Assembly (NCBI GenBank): GCA_028564925.1
Contig: CM053029.1
Location: 190,274,940-190,338,939 of the forward strand
Direction of reading: 5' to 3'
Length of the DNA: 64,000 nucleotides
DNA from: Lithobates sylvaticus
Lineage: Eukaryota; Chordata; Amphibia; Anura; Ranidae
The notes under the pieces are model-generated. The model made no database searches. It was not told the DNA's origin and saw nothing but the letters and a program-made list of their open reading frames with translations. Below are positions 44,289 through 55,094 of the stretch, in pieces. The position numbers were made by a program, and so were the translations under genes. Position 1 is the stretch's first letter, and every line of letters begins with the position of its first letter.

Positions 44289-44404
44289 GGGTCTCAAACT
44301 GGCGGCCCTGCAGCTGTTGCAAAACTACAAGTCCCATCATGCCTCTGCCTGTGGGAGTCATGCTTGTAACGGTCAGCCTTGCAGTGCATCATGGGACTTG
44401 TAGT
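44289..44404. mobile_element. Short hAT-type insert in Tc1
   Basis: Starts caggggtctcaaactggcgg, a typical hAT terminus, and contains actacaagtcccatcatgcc and its inverse catgggacttgtag. The Tc1 sequence continues (agaaccacctttggctgcaa) after it. The target duplication is not clear (ttgtagaa on the left, a shorter tagaa on the right), so exact ends are uncertain. Confidence 0.65.
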
Positions 44405-44631
44405 AGAACCACCTTTGGCTGCAATTACAGCTGCAAGTCTTTTTTAGGTATGGCTCTACTAGCTTTGCACATCTAGAGAGTGACATTTTTGCCCATTCTT
44501 CTTTGTAAATAGCTCAGGCTCTGTCCGATTAGATGGAGAGCATCTGTGAACAGCAATTTTCAGGTCTTGTCAGATTCTCAACTGGATCTAGATCTGGACT
44601 GGGCCATTCTAACACATGAATATGCTTTGAT

Positions 44632-45272
44632 CTAAAACATTCTATTGTAGCTCTGGCTGTATGTCATTGTCCTGCTAGAAGGTGAACCTCCACCCCCAGT
44701 CTCAAGTCTTTTGCAGACGCTAACAGGTTTTCTTCTAAGATTGCCTGTATTTGGCTCCATCCATCTTCCCATCAACTCTGACCAGCTTCTCTGTCCCCGC
44801 TGAAGAAAAGCATCCCCACAACATGATGTTGCCACCACCATGTTTCTTGGTGGGGATGGTGTGCTCAGGGTGATGTGCAGTGTTAGTTTTCCACCACACA
44901 TAGCGTTTTGCTTTTAGACCAAAAAGTTCAATTTTGGTCTTATCTGACCAGAGCACCTTCTTTCCCACATGGCTTCTCGCAAACTGCAAAAAGGACTTCT
45001 TATGGCTTTCTTCTTGCCACTCTTCCATAAAGGCCAGATTTGTGGAGTGCGTAACAAATAGTTGTCCTGTGGACAGATTCTACCACCTGAGCTGTGGATC
45101 TCTGTAGCTCCTCCAGAGTTACCATGGGCCTCTTGGTTGCTTCGCTGATTAATGCTCTCCTTGCCAGGTCTGTCAGTTTACGTGGACGGCCATGTCTTGG
45201 TAAGTTTGCAGTTGTTCCATACTCTTTGCATTTTTGGATGATGGATTGAATAGCACTCCGTAATATGTTCAA
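44632..45272 (-). pseudogene. Tc1 transposase pseudogene
   Basis: 45000-45272 reads SAIQSIIQKCKEYGTTANLPRHGRPRKLTD, the first DNA-binding part of a Tc1 transposase, then ALISEATKRPMVTLEELQ. 44735-45028 reads [29 protein letters not shown] with the first catalytic Asp (family WSDETK, here WSDKTK), then [25 protein letters not shown]. Downstream, the part with the second Asp and final Glu is only decayed sequence. Different frames and missing C-terminal motifs show it is dead. Confidence 0.85.
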
Positions 45273-45745
45273 AGCTTAGAATATTGAATTTTTTTTTATA
45301 ACCTAACCCTGCTTCAAACTTCGCAACAACTTTATCCCTGACCTATCTAGTGTGTTCCTTGGCCTTCAGCATGCTGTTTGTTCATTAAGGTTCTCTAACA
45401 AACCTCTGAGGGCTTCACAGAAAAGCTGTATTTATACTGAGATTTAATTACACACAGGTGGTCTCTATTTACTAATTAGGTGATTTTTGAAGGCAATTTG
45501 TTCCACTAGATTTTAGTTAGGGGTTTAGTTAGGGGTAGCAGAGTAAAGGGTGCTGAATACAAATGCTCACCACACTTTTCAGATATTTATTTGAAAAAAT
45601 GTTATAATTTTTCTTCCACTTTAAATGTGCCAATTTGTGTTGGTCTTTCACATAAAATCCCAATAAAATACATTTACATTTTTGGTTGTAACATGACAAA
45701 ATGTGGAAAATGTCAAGGGGTGTGAATACTTTTTCAAGGCACTGT

Positions 45746-46138
45746 AGTTGGGTTCATATAGCTCAAATTTCTTCCATAATTTTTTTTTCTTTTTTTTTTT
45801 ATGTAATACCACCTAAAGTAACATTTTAGGTTTTAAAGTACATCTAAAGTCAAAACCTTTTAATAGCTATGGATAGAATGCGGGAAGGGTGGAACTCCAG
45901 TCAAGTTTTTATTGCTTATAAATTATTATTATTATTATTCATCCACACAATTTTTCATGGTGACCGAGACAAAAGTGATAGAAAATGTTTTAGTTGGCAC
46001 AGGTACACAAATAGAAACAAAACCTTAGAAGTGTGTTAATTTTCCCTATTTTATCAGAAATGAAAAGAAGAGGATGTTGGCTTTAGATATATTTAGTGGA
46101 AACATACTGAGAGAAACAAGTAAGCTTTATGTCTAGAG
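45746..46138. other. Unassigned with R2 fragment
   Basis: 45,820-45,915 (tacatctaaagtcaaaacct, ggaactccagtcaagttttt) matches the inner end of repeat R2. A short att microsatellite lies at 45,922-45,940. The rest shows nothing. Confidence 0.4.
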
Positions 46139-46638
46139 CAGTGTTTCTCAAGCTTTTTTAGTTAAAAAAATTCTAAAATTTTGGACAGTCTCGGGGCATA
46201 CCATTCTAAAATGTAAAAAAATATTTGAATAGTTTTACAAAATGCAGCAACATTCACACATGTAGGACATCCAACATTAGAGGTGATTCCTTCTTCCAAA
46301 GAAAATACACCTTTGCACCTTTTGTACAGAATAGTATTCTTCTCCCTCAGTTTCTATAACTCACTCAGCTAATGAGACCCCGGTGCTGATGGAGAGGGGA
46401 AAACATGGATGCTGTGCAGGCACCCGATGTCCTCCTAATTAACCCATGATGTCACTGGTCATTAAGACGCCAGAGGCTGGAAGATTGTGATGGTGCTTAA
46501 TGAAAACCCAAGGCTTTGTGTAACTAAAAGGAAGGCTTGAGCCACCTGCTGCCTTGTGTAAAATTTTTGAGCAATTTCTAGACGTTTTCCCAAGGCACCC
46601 CTGAAGAGGCCTGAAGACACCCTGGTTGAAAAGAGCTG
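46139..46638. mobile_element. Complete hAT non-autonomous element
   Basis: Left cagtgtttctcaagcttttt, right ccctggttgaaaagagctg. A perfect 8-bp target duplication gtctagag lies at 46131-46138 and 46639-46646. It is the opposite-orientation sister of the insert at 5312-5792. Non-coding. Confidence 0.9.
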
Positions 46639-46646
46639 GTCTAGAG

Positions 46647-47064
46647 AACATTATATTTTTTACAAAAAAATGTATTAACATGGACTATACATCACCATTT
46701 TTTACATATAAATAGGAAAAACAACATTAGTTCTTTTTTAACACAGAAATCATCTGGGTGCCTCGGGTCCATCACAAATCCAAAACATAAATGGTTATTC
46801 TTTGTTGTTGGAAAGTGGACAAACTATGTAAACTATTGAATTGAACTTCAAATTAATTATTTACCTGCTGTATCAAAGCCCAACTCCACCCTTCCACCTC
46901 CTAGTATGCATTTTTTAAAACTTATATTCTTCAAATTTTGTTCAGGCCGATCATGTGTTTCCCAGGGTCCCCTTTTATCTTTGCCATATTTCCAATGGTG
47001 GGCAGTCCTCGATGATGCATTGGCCATCATTGATTTTAGTGCCATTCCCTGCACAATTATACTG
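46647..47064. other. Unassigned sequence
   Basis: No repeat ends and no coding signal. The overlapping frames at 46857-47262 lie on both strands and have no domain. Confidence 0.35.
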
Positions 47065-48545
47065 TTAGGCCCCATACATATGGGCCAAATGTCGGGTGGC
47101 ATCAGCAGGTTCAATAGAAACCGGCCAACATTGGGCCCATGTGTACTGCAGCCGGTCCAACAGAAGCCGGCTTCTGTCAAAGGGTCTTTAACCCCATCAG
47201 AACACAATGCAACAGCAGGGGAGATCACTGTACTAACATCACATTGTTATGTAGTACCCTAATTTTTAGGCATGGTTGCTATCAAATTTATTTGCCAAGT
47301 GATAGTTGCCTTGGCCAATTGATAGGAGGTCAATTGATTTCACCCTAATTCTGGAATTGCTGCACATCTCTCTACTGCCACTAGATGGCCAGGTATCTGG
47401 TGGCATTAGCTAAGACAGGGGCATTGCAAGGACAGATTAGGAAGGAATGGGGTGACCCAGCCAATGGGCAAGGATTTTCTTGGGTCCCTTGGCCTGCTGG
47501 GAGAGCCTATTTATTTGGGTGGAGCCAGGTGATCGGGGTTCGGTGCCACCTGGATGGCTGTCTGGGTGGATGTGTGTTATAATGCCCCGGGTTGCTAGGC
47601 CAGAGCGTTGAGCCTATCCCTGAGACATCTGGCTGCTAGGCTATCTGCAGGCCTATCCAGAAGCAAGAGAGCAGCGTAGGGTTGGGACTGAGGCTTGCAG
47701 TCCAACCAGAAGCAACAGTTCTGCCGGCCGGTAAAACCAGCTGTGGTCGGAGGTAAAGGGGAAGCTGTCGCAACTAAGGGACCATCCACCTTGCTACCGG
47801 AGACCACTGTGAGTAGCTGAAGCAAGTACCTGAGCAGTATTCTCACCAGCCGGGGACAGTGAAGAATTAAGAAACTTCAGCAGGTGCCAAGCCAGGGACC
47901 CAGCCAGTAAAGGTGACGCTTGCAGAACATTATTGTGTGCCAAGCCAGGGACCAAGCAGGCCAGTGGGGTGACACTTGAGTATCTGTGAGTGCCGAGCTA
48001 GGGACCCAGCAGGGACATGGGGGGGGGGGGGGGGTGACGATTGAGGAAGATACTAAGTGAGAAAATAGGAGATTGTAGAAGAAGTGAAGGAGTTCATTGC
48101 AACCTTTATTAGAAACTGTTACAAGATTGTTGCCATAGGAGACAGCAGCCCTACACATGCAGACGTGGTGTTTAACTGGATGCTTTTCCCTGCATGGCTG
48201 TCTGCCTATAGAAGTCTTGGAGTCTGCCAATTAACATTGCATCTACTAAAGGGTGTCCTGGCCCTAACCCTCTCTCCCCAGTTCTGTTTAAGAGACAATA
48301 AATCTCTTTGCATTCAAGAAGTTTCTGGCGCCCATTAATCTACCTCGCATTACACCCACTATGCCTTGTAACCCACTCTACACAGAAGGATGTCAGCTGT
48401 CCCTAACTCTGGAGGTCACCATTAGGCTTCAGGAGCCCCGAAACTTTGCTACAGTTACTACAGCGGCTCCGACCTGAGCTGTCAGTTTCTTTTCGTACAG
48501 CCTGCTGGGTTGCACAAAAAAAACGAGCAGTGTGTACTAGGCTAT
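47065..48545. mobile_element. MITE (42238 family) split by a solo LTR
   Basis: Left ttaggccccatacatatggg, right gagcagtgtgtactaggcta. Interior gagatcactgtactaacatc matches the copy at 42238-42527, where the site is unoccupied. The LTR fossil at 47250-48453 separates the halves. Confidence 0.8.
47250..48453 (+). mobile_element. Solo LTR fossil (LTR retroelement, family not determined)
   Basis: It starts tgtagtaccc and ends tttgctaca, the usual TG...CA form, with a 4-bp target duplication gtta (47246-47249, 48454-48457). A polyadenylation signal-like agacaataaatc (about 48,293) marks the likely end of the transcribed repeat region. Only the LTR is present, with no internal region, which is the usual outcome of recombination between two LTRs. 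The host MITE gives a lower bound for order: the MITE is older. The clear ends and intact target duplication suggest moderate age. Confidence 0.75.
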
Positions 48546-48885
48546 AGAGCAGGGTGTTGTTGGGACAACCCCGTAGGGGGGCAGGTCCAAATACATGGGC
48601 TTTAAATACATTTCCTTATAATTAAAGAAACATTCAGTACACTAAGTGCTGATTTACAAGCTTTCTCTCTAATATTTTTTTTTTTCTCAACGTATCCCTT
48701 TGTTTTAATGTTCATCTATACATTCTTCTACAGCCTTCTCTATCTACCTAAACTAATATTTATAAACACAATTAAAGTAAATCTGGGCGATTCAACAATC
48801 TAAGCATACGATGATAAATTACATAAGCAGAGATAGCCCTAAAATCCCTAAATTCCCTAAAATAATACCTGGTGATCCCACTGTG
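48546..48885. other. Unassigned flank
   Basis: AT-rich host sequence. Nothing recognised. Confidence 0.3.
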
Positions 48886-49145
48886 AGCCCAGGTTCACAC
48901 TGACAGCAGGAATAAAATTTCATTCCCGCATGTCAGTCCTGACTCCGGGGGCGATTTCAGAGACATCCGTGCAGGTTCCTGCGAGAAATCGCACCCCGAA
49001 GTCACCAAAAGTAGTACTTTTGGGAAGTAGTACTTTTGGGAATCGGTGTGGCGTTGTACCAATTTGGACAGTGCTATTGCCGGCAATAGCCACCAATTTG
49101 GCATGCAATTTGATATGTCAAATCGCTGCAATGTGAACTTAGGCT
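48886..49145. mobile_element. MITE with agcccaggttcacactgac end
   Basis: The ends agcccaggttcacactgac and gcaatgtgaacttaggct are inverted. Inside, gtagtacttttgggaa is tandemly doubled (49,011-49,041), and gcaatttgatatgtcaaatcg forms a short palindrome. A fragment of the same family is at 23,397. Confidence 0.75.
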
Positions 49146-49209
49146 GAAGGTCCTTTTTTAGAACCTCCTCTTACAGCAGGCATGTCAAACTCCAATAAGA
49201 TCTATAAGG

Positions 49210-49585
49210 CATAGCTCCCAACTGTCCCTGATTTTGAGGGACTGTCCCTGACTTGGAGTAATGTCCCTCTGTCCCTCTGTCCTCCTCATTTGTCCCTCAT
49301 TTTGGTCTGCTCTATATAGATGTATAGAAAATGCACTTTTTTTCTATCAAAAAGTGTTTTCCAGCCCTAAACCTTTCATCTGATTTCTAAATTGCTGCAT
49401 TTGTAAAGTCCGAAAGCCAATATAAAGGAAAAGTAGTGGTAAAAAAAAAAAAAAAAACACTTTAACCAATCTTGTTTTTTTGTACAATTCTCCTTTAAGT
49501 GGGCGTGGCAAGGGGTGTGTCCTATACCTGCATACTTTTGCTGATAGGTGTCCCTCATTCCCATCTCAAAAAGTTGGGAGGTATG
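49210..49585. mobile_element. hAT-type MITE H5, complete
   Basis: Left catagctcccaactgtccct, right aaaaagttgggaggtatg: inverted ends. Flanking ctataagg and tgtaaggg are a poor 8-bp duplication (the better match is tataagg/tgtaagg). The sister at 51770-52115 has perfect duplications. Confidence 0.75.
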
Positions 49586-50128
49586 TGTAAGGGAATGCGA
49601 TATGTTTACTGAGGGCCACATCTGCTAAATTGTATATTTAACATTATATACAGCCACAGCCTAATTTTTATTATCCTAAAGAAATGGGCTATAGAACAAT
49701 CCTGTAGTATTTCGATTCAAAATTATGCAGGAAAAGTAACTTTCATCAGCTGGAACACAAGCGGGTCTCATTCAATTTAAATTCTTAAACTTGCCAAGAA
49801 GGAATGAAAGCCCAAAAAACAGCATTTTACCAAGCTAAGTTTACAGGGTGACAATACACTGTCCCTGTCTTCCATTTGTGCTCCTGTGTTGTCACCTTCT
49901 CACTGGGGCATCTAAGAGGGACAGGGACTACAGGCTGGCTGATTATGCAAGCATGGTCCACTATTGTCACCATCAGGAAACCTGCCATTAGAAATACTAT
50001 GCAGCCATTGCTTGAATCCTTGTAGACCGTATAAGGCTGCAAGAGATCAGCAGCACTGAAATCAACAAAGGATAAAAAAAAATGCTGAAAACAATAGTTT
50101 TAAAAGAAATAAAAATGGCACTTGTCTA
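49586..50128. other. Unassigned sequence
   Basis: No repeat ends recognised. The 71-codon minus-strand frame at 49827-50042 has no domain. Confidence 0.35.
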
Positions 50129-50343
50129 CCCTGTTTACCCAAAAATAAGACCTAGTGTGATTGTCGGTGATGGCTGCAATATAAGCCCTACCCCCCAAAT
50201 AAGCTCTACCTTGTTTCCCCAAAAATAAGCTCTACCCTGAAAATAAGACCTACAAGGACTTTAACTAGGGCTTATTTGGGGGGTAGGGCTTATATTGCAG
50301 CCATCACCGAAATCACGCTAGGTCTTATTTTCAGGGAAACGGG
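50129..50343. mobile_element. Short TA-flanked MITE related to 28116-29135
   Basis: The ends cctgtttacccaaaaataag and cttattttcagggaaacggg are inverted, with TA at 50127-50128 and 50344-50345. Inner inverted words (tgatggctgcaatataagcc and its complement) make most of it a hairpin, and a second terminus-like copy (gtttccccaaaaataagctc) lies in the middle. Confidence 0.8.
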
Positions 50344-50449
50344 TATGATGCATAGTGCTTTAGTAAACTAAATGTCATCAACTTTTACTTTGCCCTGTAA
50401 AAATGTAACTTAGCCCCATCCCACATCTGTGCCTCATTGTCGGTCCTCA

Positions 50450-51021
50450 TTAAAGCGGTTATGCACTCTGTAAAAATTTTTTTTTTTTTGGGACGGAATA
50501 TAAAGGCTGCTTACCTTTATTGGGGGACTCACCTGTTCCATCTTCCATCTCGATCGCCGCCGGTTTTCGTCCGATGAAGTTCCTCGTCTTCTTCTTTTGT
50601 GCTGGGGGCCATCTTGCCTGTGGGCATGTGAAACACCCACAGGAACTTTAGATGGCCCAGCATGCACCGCCGTTACTCGCGCGTGCGCAGTAACGGCACA
50701 TCTGCCGACATCTCACGAGATTTCGGCAGATGTGGCCGAAATCTCGGGAGATTTCGGAAGATGTGGCCGAAATCTCGCGAGATTTCGGAGATGCCCGCAC
50801 TGACTCCTGGGATCAATGACACCAGATCCCAGGAGACAGTGCGGCGTGACGACGATCGACGCAGAGACCCCGCCCGCCGCCGCAGAGAGAGAAGACCGGA
50901 AGTCTTCAATTACAAGGTAAGTAAAAACAAAAAAAAACAAAAAAAATTTCATTTAGTACTCTTTGCCTGATTTGGAAGGCAAAGAGATTTACTAAATGAA
51001 ATGGGTGCAGAACCGCTTTAA
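50450..51021. mobile_element. Complete TTAA-flanked element (family T5)
   Basis: Left ttaaagcggttatgcactct, right gggtgcagaaccgctttaa, with TTAA at 50450-50453 and 51018-51021. The middle holds several alternating copies of gaaatctcgcgagatttcgg-type palindromes (50,700-50,790). Frames on both strands here reflect that symmetry and have no domain. Confidence 0.85.
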
Positions 51022-51761
51022 GCAGCCTCACTGACCAATAGGAAGGCTCTGAAAAAAAAAAGAAGAAGAGGCTGAGCCAAGTTTGACTTTAACAGGAAAC
51101 GTCAAGATATTTTCAGCCGTCTGCAAGTCTGCTTCTACTGATCATTTTGACATGCAGGTTTGACTGACGGTAACCTCTCCTTATGCACCTTTTCGTTATA
51201 TGCTCAGTGAATTTGCTCAGGTTCCCTTTAAACTAGAAAAAACATTTCACTTATTTAGCGTGTGAATCGGGTAGAGCTGGGCAAAGCTGGGTTTAGGAAA
51301 GACTTTATGCTTGTTTAGAATCTTTACTGGAGTTTAGACTGCCATTAATCAGACAGAATTTGGGGTGTTTTCTTAGAACAGTAGTTACTAAAATGAAAGT
51401 AGGCAGATAGATGAAAGAACAGGTATGGAACATCTTCACAGATAAAACAAATGATTGAGCGCCTCTCATGTCCTGATTGAGCTCCGCAGAGCCCTCAGCA
51501 ATCCTCCTGTCCTTCTCTGTGTTATGATGCAATTAGGAATTACATTCTTTTCGCATTCGTAATTACCCTGTGGAACAGATGGGATACATAACTTAAACAG
51601 CATGTTCACAGCTCAGCAAAGAACTGCAAGAGAGATAAAGGATTTCACTGCCACCTTGAGCTGACAACTTGACTTTGTTTTAAAGAGACACGGTCACCTT
51701 GCCAATTCAGGGCAAACTGATAGCGTCTGTGTAAAGGGGCACTCCAACCCACTTATACTCA
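51022..51761. other. Low-copy block, candidate conserved noncoding sequence
   Basis: 51,440-51,620 includes gttatgatgcaattaggaat followed by cattcgtaattaccctgtgg: paired caatta/taatta words of homeodomain-site type in balanced, repeat-free sequence. No open frame of interest. A regulatory element is possible but unproven. Confidence 0.35.
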
Positions 51762-51769
51762 CCTACCAG

Positions 51770-52115
51770 CATACCTCCCAACTTTTTGAGATGGGAATGA
51801 GGGACACCTATCAGCAAAAGCATGCAGGTATAGGACACACCCCTTTTCACGCCCCCTTGAAGGAGAATTGTACAAAAAAAACAAGATTGGTTAAAAATAC
51901 AAGTGCTTTTTTTTACCACTACTTTTCCTTTATATTGGCTTTTGGAATTTACAGATGCAGCAATTTAGAAATCAGATGAAAGGTTTAACACTGGAAAACA
52001 CTTTTTTATACATATATATAAGTCAGACCAAAATGAGGGACAAATGAGGAGGAATGAGGGATATTGCTCCAAATCAGGGACAGTCCCTCGAAATCAGGGA
52101 CAATTGGGAGCTATG
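51770..52115. mobile_element. hAT-type MITE H5, complete, reverse orientation
   Basis: Left catacctcccaactttttga, right ggacaattgggagctatg. A perfect 8-bp target duplication cctaccag lies at 51762-51769 and 52116-52123. The same family as 49210-49585 and 30050-30347. Confidence 0.9.
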
Positions 52116-52123
52116 CCTACCAG

Positions 52124-52721
52124 TGCACCCACACTGCTCCTTCCATGGCCTCATCTGACAACAATGCCTAGGGCATAGGGGAGCATGTGACATTCTCCCA
52201 TGTGACAGTGCTCAGGTCTACCAGCCAGTATCTAGACCCAAGCATCTTAATCTGGCATAAAGAGAGACATAACTGCTTCTCTTAGTGTTTGATATGCCCA
52301 CACTGGGCATTTTTATGGTATCCATGACAGAGGAAGGAGCGACGGAGGAGCCCCAGCAAGGTGAGTATTAAGAAGGTCAAGGTGGCCTGTTAACACAGAC
52401 ATTGTTACTTTGCTTTGAATAAGTCTGGTTACTCTTTAAAATGAAAGTGCTGTAGAAAATGCACAAAAGACAAAGCTACCTATAAACTATGGAGCCCCTG
52501 TAGAACTGGACCCACATGTTTGTTGTATGATGACCCCTGGAGAAAACATGTATTAGACAAGTTCCTTGATGATGTTCAACCGACAAGAGCTGACATTTTT
52601 ATTTCCTGGGTAGCCAAGTGTGGGGCCTGAGGGCGTTCAGATGGTGAATACTCTGACTGAAAGGATAAAGTGGGATTGGATTGATTGCATTGCCCTCAGG
52701 TGGCAATCAAACACCTAAGTA
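52124..52721. other. Unassigned sequence
   Basis: Host sequence continuing from the target of the H5 element. No repeats or coding signal recognised. Confidence 0.35.
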
Positions 52722-52724
52722 TAA

Positions 52725-53163
52725 GGCCCCTTTCACACCTAGGCGTTTTTCATGCGGTGCAGCGCTAAAAATAGCGCCTGTTTACCGCATGAAAAAATCC
52801 TGCCCCTTTAACTCCAGTGTGAAAGCCGGCGGGCTTTCACACTGGAGCGGTGCGCTAGCAGGATGAAAAAAGTCCTGCTAGCAGCATCTTTGGAGCGGGA
52901 TAGGAGCGGTGTGTTCACCGCTCCTATACCGCTCCTTCCCATTGAAAAGAATGGGAGACCGCGGTAAAACCGCGGCAATACCGCCGCAAAGTGCCGCTAT
53001 GGCGGCGCTCTGCGGGGGGTGTTTACCCTTTTTCGGCCGCTCGCGGGGGGTAAAACCGCACCGCGAGCGGCCGAAAACCGAAGTAAAAACGACGGTAAAG
53101 CAGCGCTAAATATAGCGCTGCTTTACCGTCACCGCGGCTCACCGCCCCAGTGTGAAAGGGGCC
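52725..53163. mobile_element. PIF/Harbinger-type MITE
   Basis: The ends ggcccctttcacacctaggc and gccccagtgtgaaaggggcc are inverted, with a perfect 3-bp duplication taa (52722-52724, 53164-53166). The interior is GC-rich with strong symmetry (tttcggccgctcgcgggggg against gcgagcggccgaaa). Same outer ends as 35528, 37933 and 38848. Confidence 0.9.
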
Positions 53164-53166
53164 TAA

Positions 53167-53809
53167 GTGTGCCACATCCTGTGTAATCTATAGATAGCGA
53201 ATAAAGGAATAATAGACTTTGTAGGCACATATAAAAATATACAAATTTGAATAATTCACTTAAAATATATACACCACAAAATAGTTGTAATAAAGCAATA
53301 TGGGACACAGTGGTTTTATCCTAGTGGTAACACATGGTAAATACTTCCTGTGTGGCAATATAGAGAAAATGCCCACACTATGATGTAGCGTCCCTCTTGG
53401 TAATTCCTACAGTCCTCATAGATTAAAAAGAATTACTCGATCTTTATGTTTCGCGACTTGAAATGCCGCTTCTTCAGGAGCTTCAGTAATTCTATTCAAA
53501 TTAAAATACAGTACAAACTTGCCATGGTAGTACAGATGTGTATATGTACGTGAACTCACCAAAAATATGGTGCTTAGGCAAATGGTTTTGACACTTATCT
53601 TTACCGGAAATAATGACCGCTGAACATCCAGATGGATATGACAACCAGGGATACCAGAACCAGTCGGTAGCTACAACGGAGGCACGAGTATTGAGATGTG
53701 GGGATGTACACATAAGCTGGATATAAAAAGTATAGTAATGGTAATAAATATTTATATAAACCAGAATTGAAGTAGTTTATATGAATATTTATTATGATTT
53801 TGTGCTTTG
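53167..53809. other. Unassigned with reverse retroposon-tail motif
   Basis: At 53,430-53,480, reverse complement, the sequence reads cctgaagaagcggcatttca then gtcgcgaaacataaag, a variant of the motif at 1,897 and 29,775. The coding source is absent. The rest is AT-rich. Confidence 0.4.
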
Positions 53810-54990
53810 GGCAGCTTTCACTGCCCCAAAGCACAACCTCCCCCCCCCCCATGTTGAGGGCATGGGGCCTTGTATGGTTCAGGAGGGGGGAAGGTGCCTC
53901 TTGCTCGTCCCCCCTCCTTTTCTGACCTGCTGGTGTCTTGCCGAAAAAGTTCCCCCGCCGGATAAGGACCCCCCTGTACTGCGCAGTACGAAGGGCTACA
54001 GAGCTTACGAAAATTGCCGAACCTAAACCTCACAGAGTGAGCTGTACACCGCGCAGGCGCAGTTAACATGTAATTGTACGAGACGATGCCGCATGCTCCC
54101 GATGCTCATGCTACTCTGCAAGGGGCGTCTATGGTGTAACTAAGGAGTGGGTCTAGTATTACTGTAACCAAGGGGCGTATTTATTATTATTGTTAGATAT
54201 CGAGTTCTGCCCATTAATTTAACATTCACCCTCTTCTGTAGCCATCCGCCCCTTACACGATATAATAATAATAGCCCCTTGCTTACACGCTATAACAGAT
54301 CTGCCTCTTGCTTAGAGTAATAATAGAAGCGCCCCTTGCTTACACGCTATAACAGATCTGCCTCTTGCTTAGAGTAATAATAGAAGCGCTCCTTGGTTAC
54401 AGTAATACTAGACTCGTCCCTTAGTTACACGATAGATGCCCCTTGCAGAGTAGCACGAGCATCGGGAGCGTGCGGAATCGACTCCTACAACTACATGTTA
54501 ACTGCGCCTGCGCAGTGTACAGCTCACTCAGAGCCGTTTAGGTTCGCCAATTTTCGGAAGATCAGAACACCGGCTGCATGCTCAGATAAGGGTCTTGTAT
54601 GGATTTTGTGGGAAACCCCATCCTGTTTTTTTTTTGGCATGGGGTTGCCCTTAAAATCCATACCAGACCCAAAGGACCTGGTACGGACTGGGGGTGGGGA
54701 CCCCACACTATATTTTTTTTTCATCTGCAACTTTTGTCGGGATCTTTTTTTACTTTCAGCTGTCAGCGGGGCTGGTGAGTCATCTGTTGTTAAGGATGTG
54801 GCGGCCGACTTCCTGGCCCGCTTCTTAGCAACCAGCTATTTGTCAAAAAACAGTGGGGGGGGGGGTCCGCGACCCCTACACTGGTTTTTGACAATTACTG
54901 CAAAACCCTGGTGGTAAATATTGCATGTTTTTTTTACTCTCTGTCCGTTTGTGAATTGGACTTGAGAGCTTTTTTAATGATATTTACCAT
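53810..54990. repeat. Repeat R3, reverse copy, split by a foldback element
   Basis: The left part (catgttgagggcatggggcc, 53,850) and right part (gctcagataagggtcttgta, 54,580; cagctgtcagcggggctggt, 54,758) match 13756-14800 in reverse. The insert at 53998-54566 lies between. The 174-codon plus-strand frame at 54393-54917 crosses the insert boundary and is not a gene. Confidence 0.6.
53998..54566. mobile_element. Foldback element with about 180-bp arms
   Basis: The left arm (53998-54178) and right arm (54383-54566) are inverted copies at roughly 85-90% by eye. Matching words: cgcgcaggcgcagttaacat / atgttaactgcgcctgcgca and gtctagtattactgtaacca / ggttacagtaatactagac. The centre (about 54,230-54,400) has two copies of a 57-bp unit (gctataacagatctgcctct...). 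The arm end also occurs at 34,070-34,095. Confidence 0.8.
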
Positions 54991-55094
54991 GACATTTTTT
55001 ATTTTGCGTTAAATACCACATTGGACTTTATTTACCGCATGCAATATTTTATGCAAATGAGTCACGTTTCATTTGTGTTCTGTACTTATGCAAA

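Larger units (their letters stand above)
44061..45744 (-). mobile_element. Tc1 transposon with nested hAT fragment
   Basis: The ends cagtgctttgaaaaagtatt and actttttcaaggcactg are inverted repeats with TA at 44059-44060 and 45745-45746. A hAT-type insert lies at about 44,289-44,404. Transposase remnants on the minus strand. Third member of the cagtg...aaaaagt group in the window. Confidence 0.9.

Noticed and set aside
44249-44476. 75-codon Cys-rich frame
   Set aside because: It spans a hAT fragment nested in the Tc1 terminal region and lies antisense to the transposase remnant.
54393-54917. 174-codon plus-strand frame
   Set aside because: It crosses the border between a foldback element and repeat R3; no recognisable domain and no counterpart in the other R3 copy.
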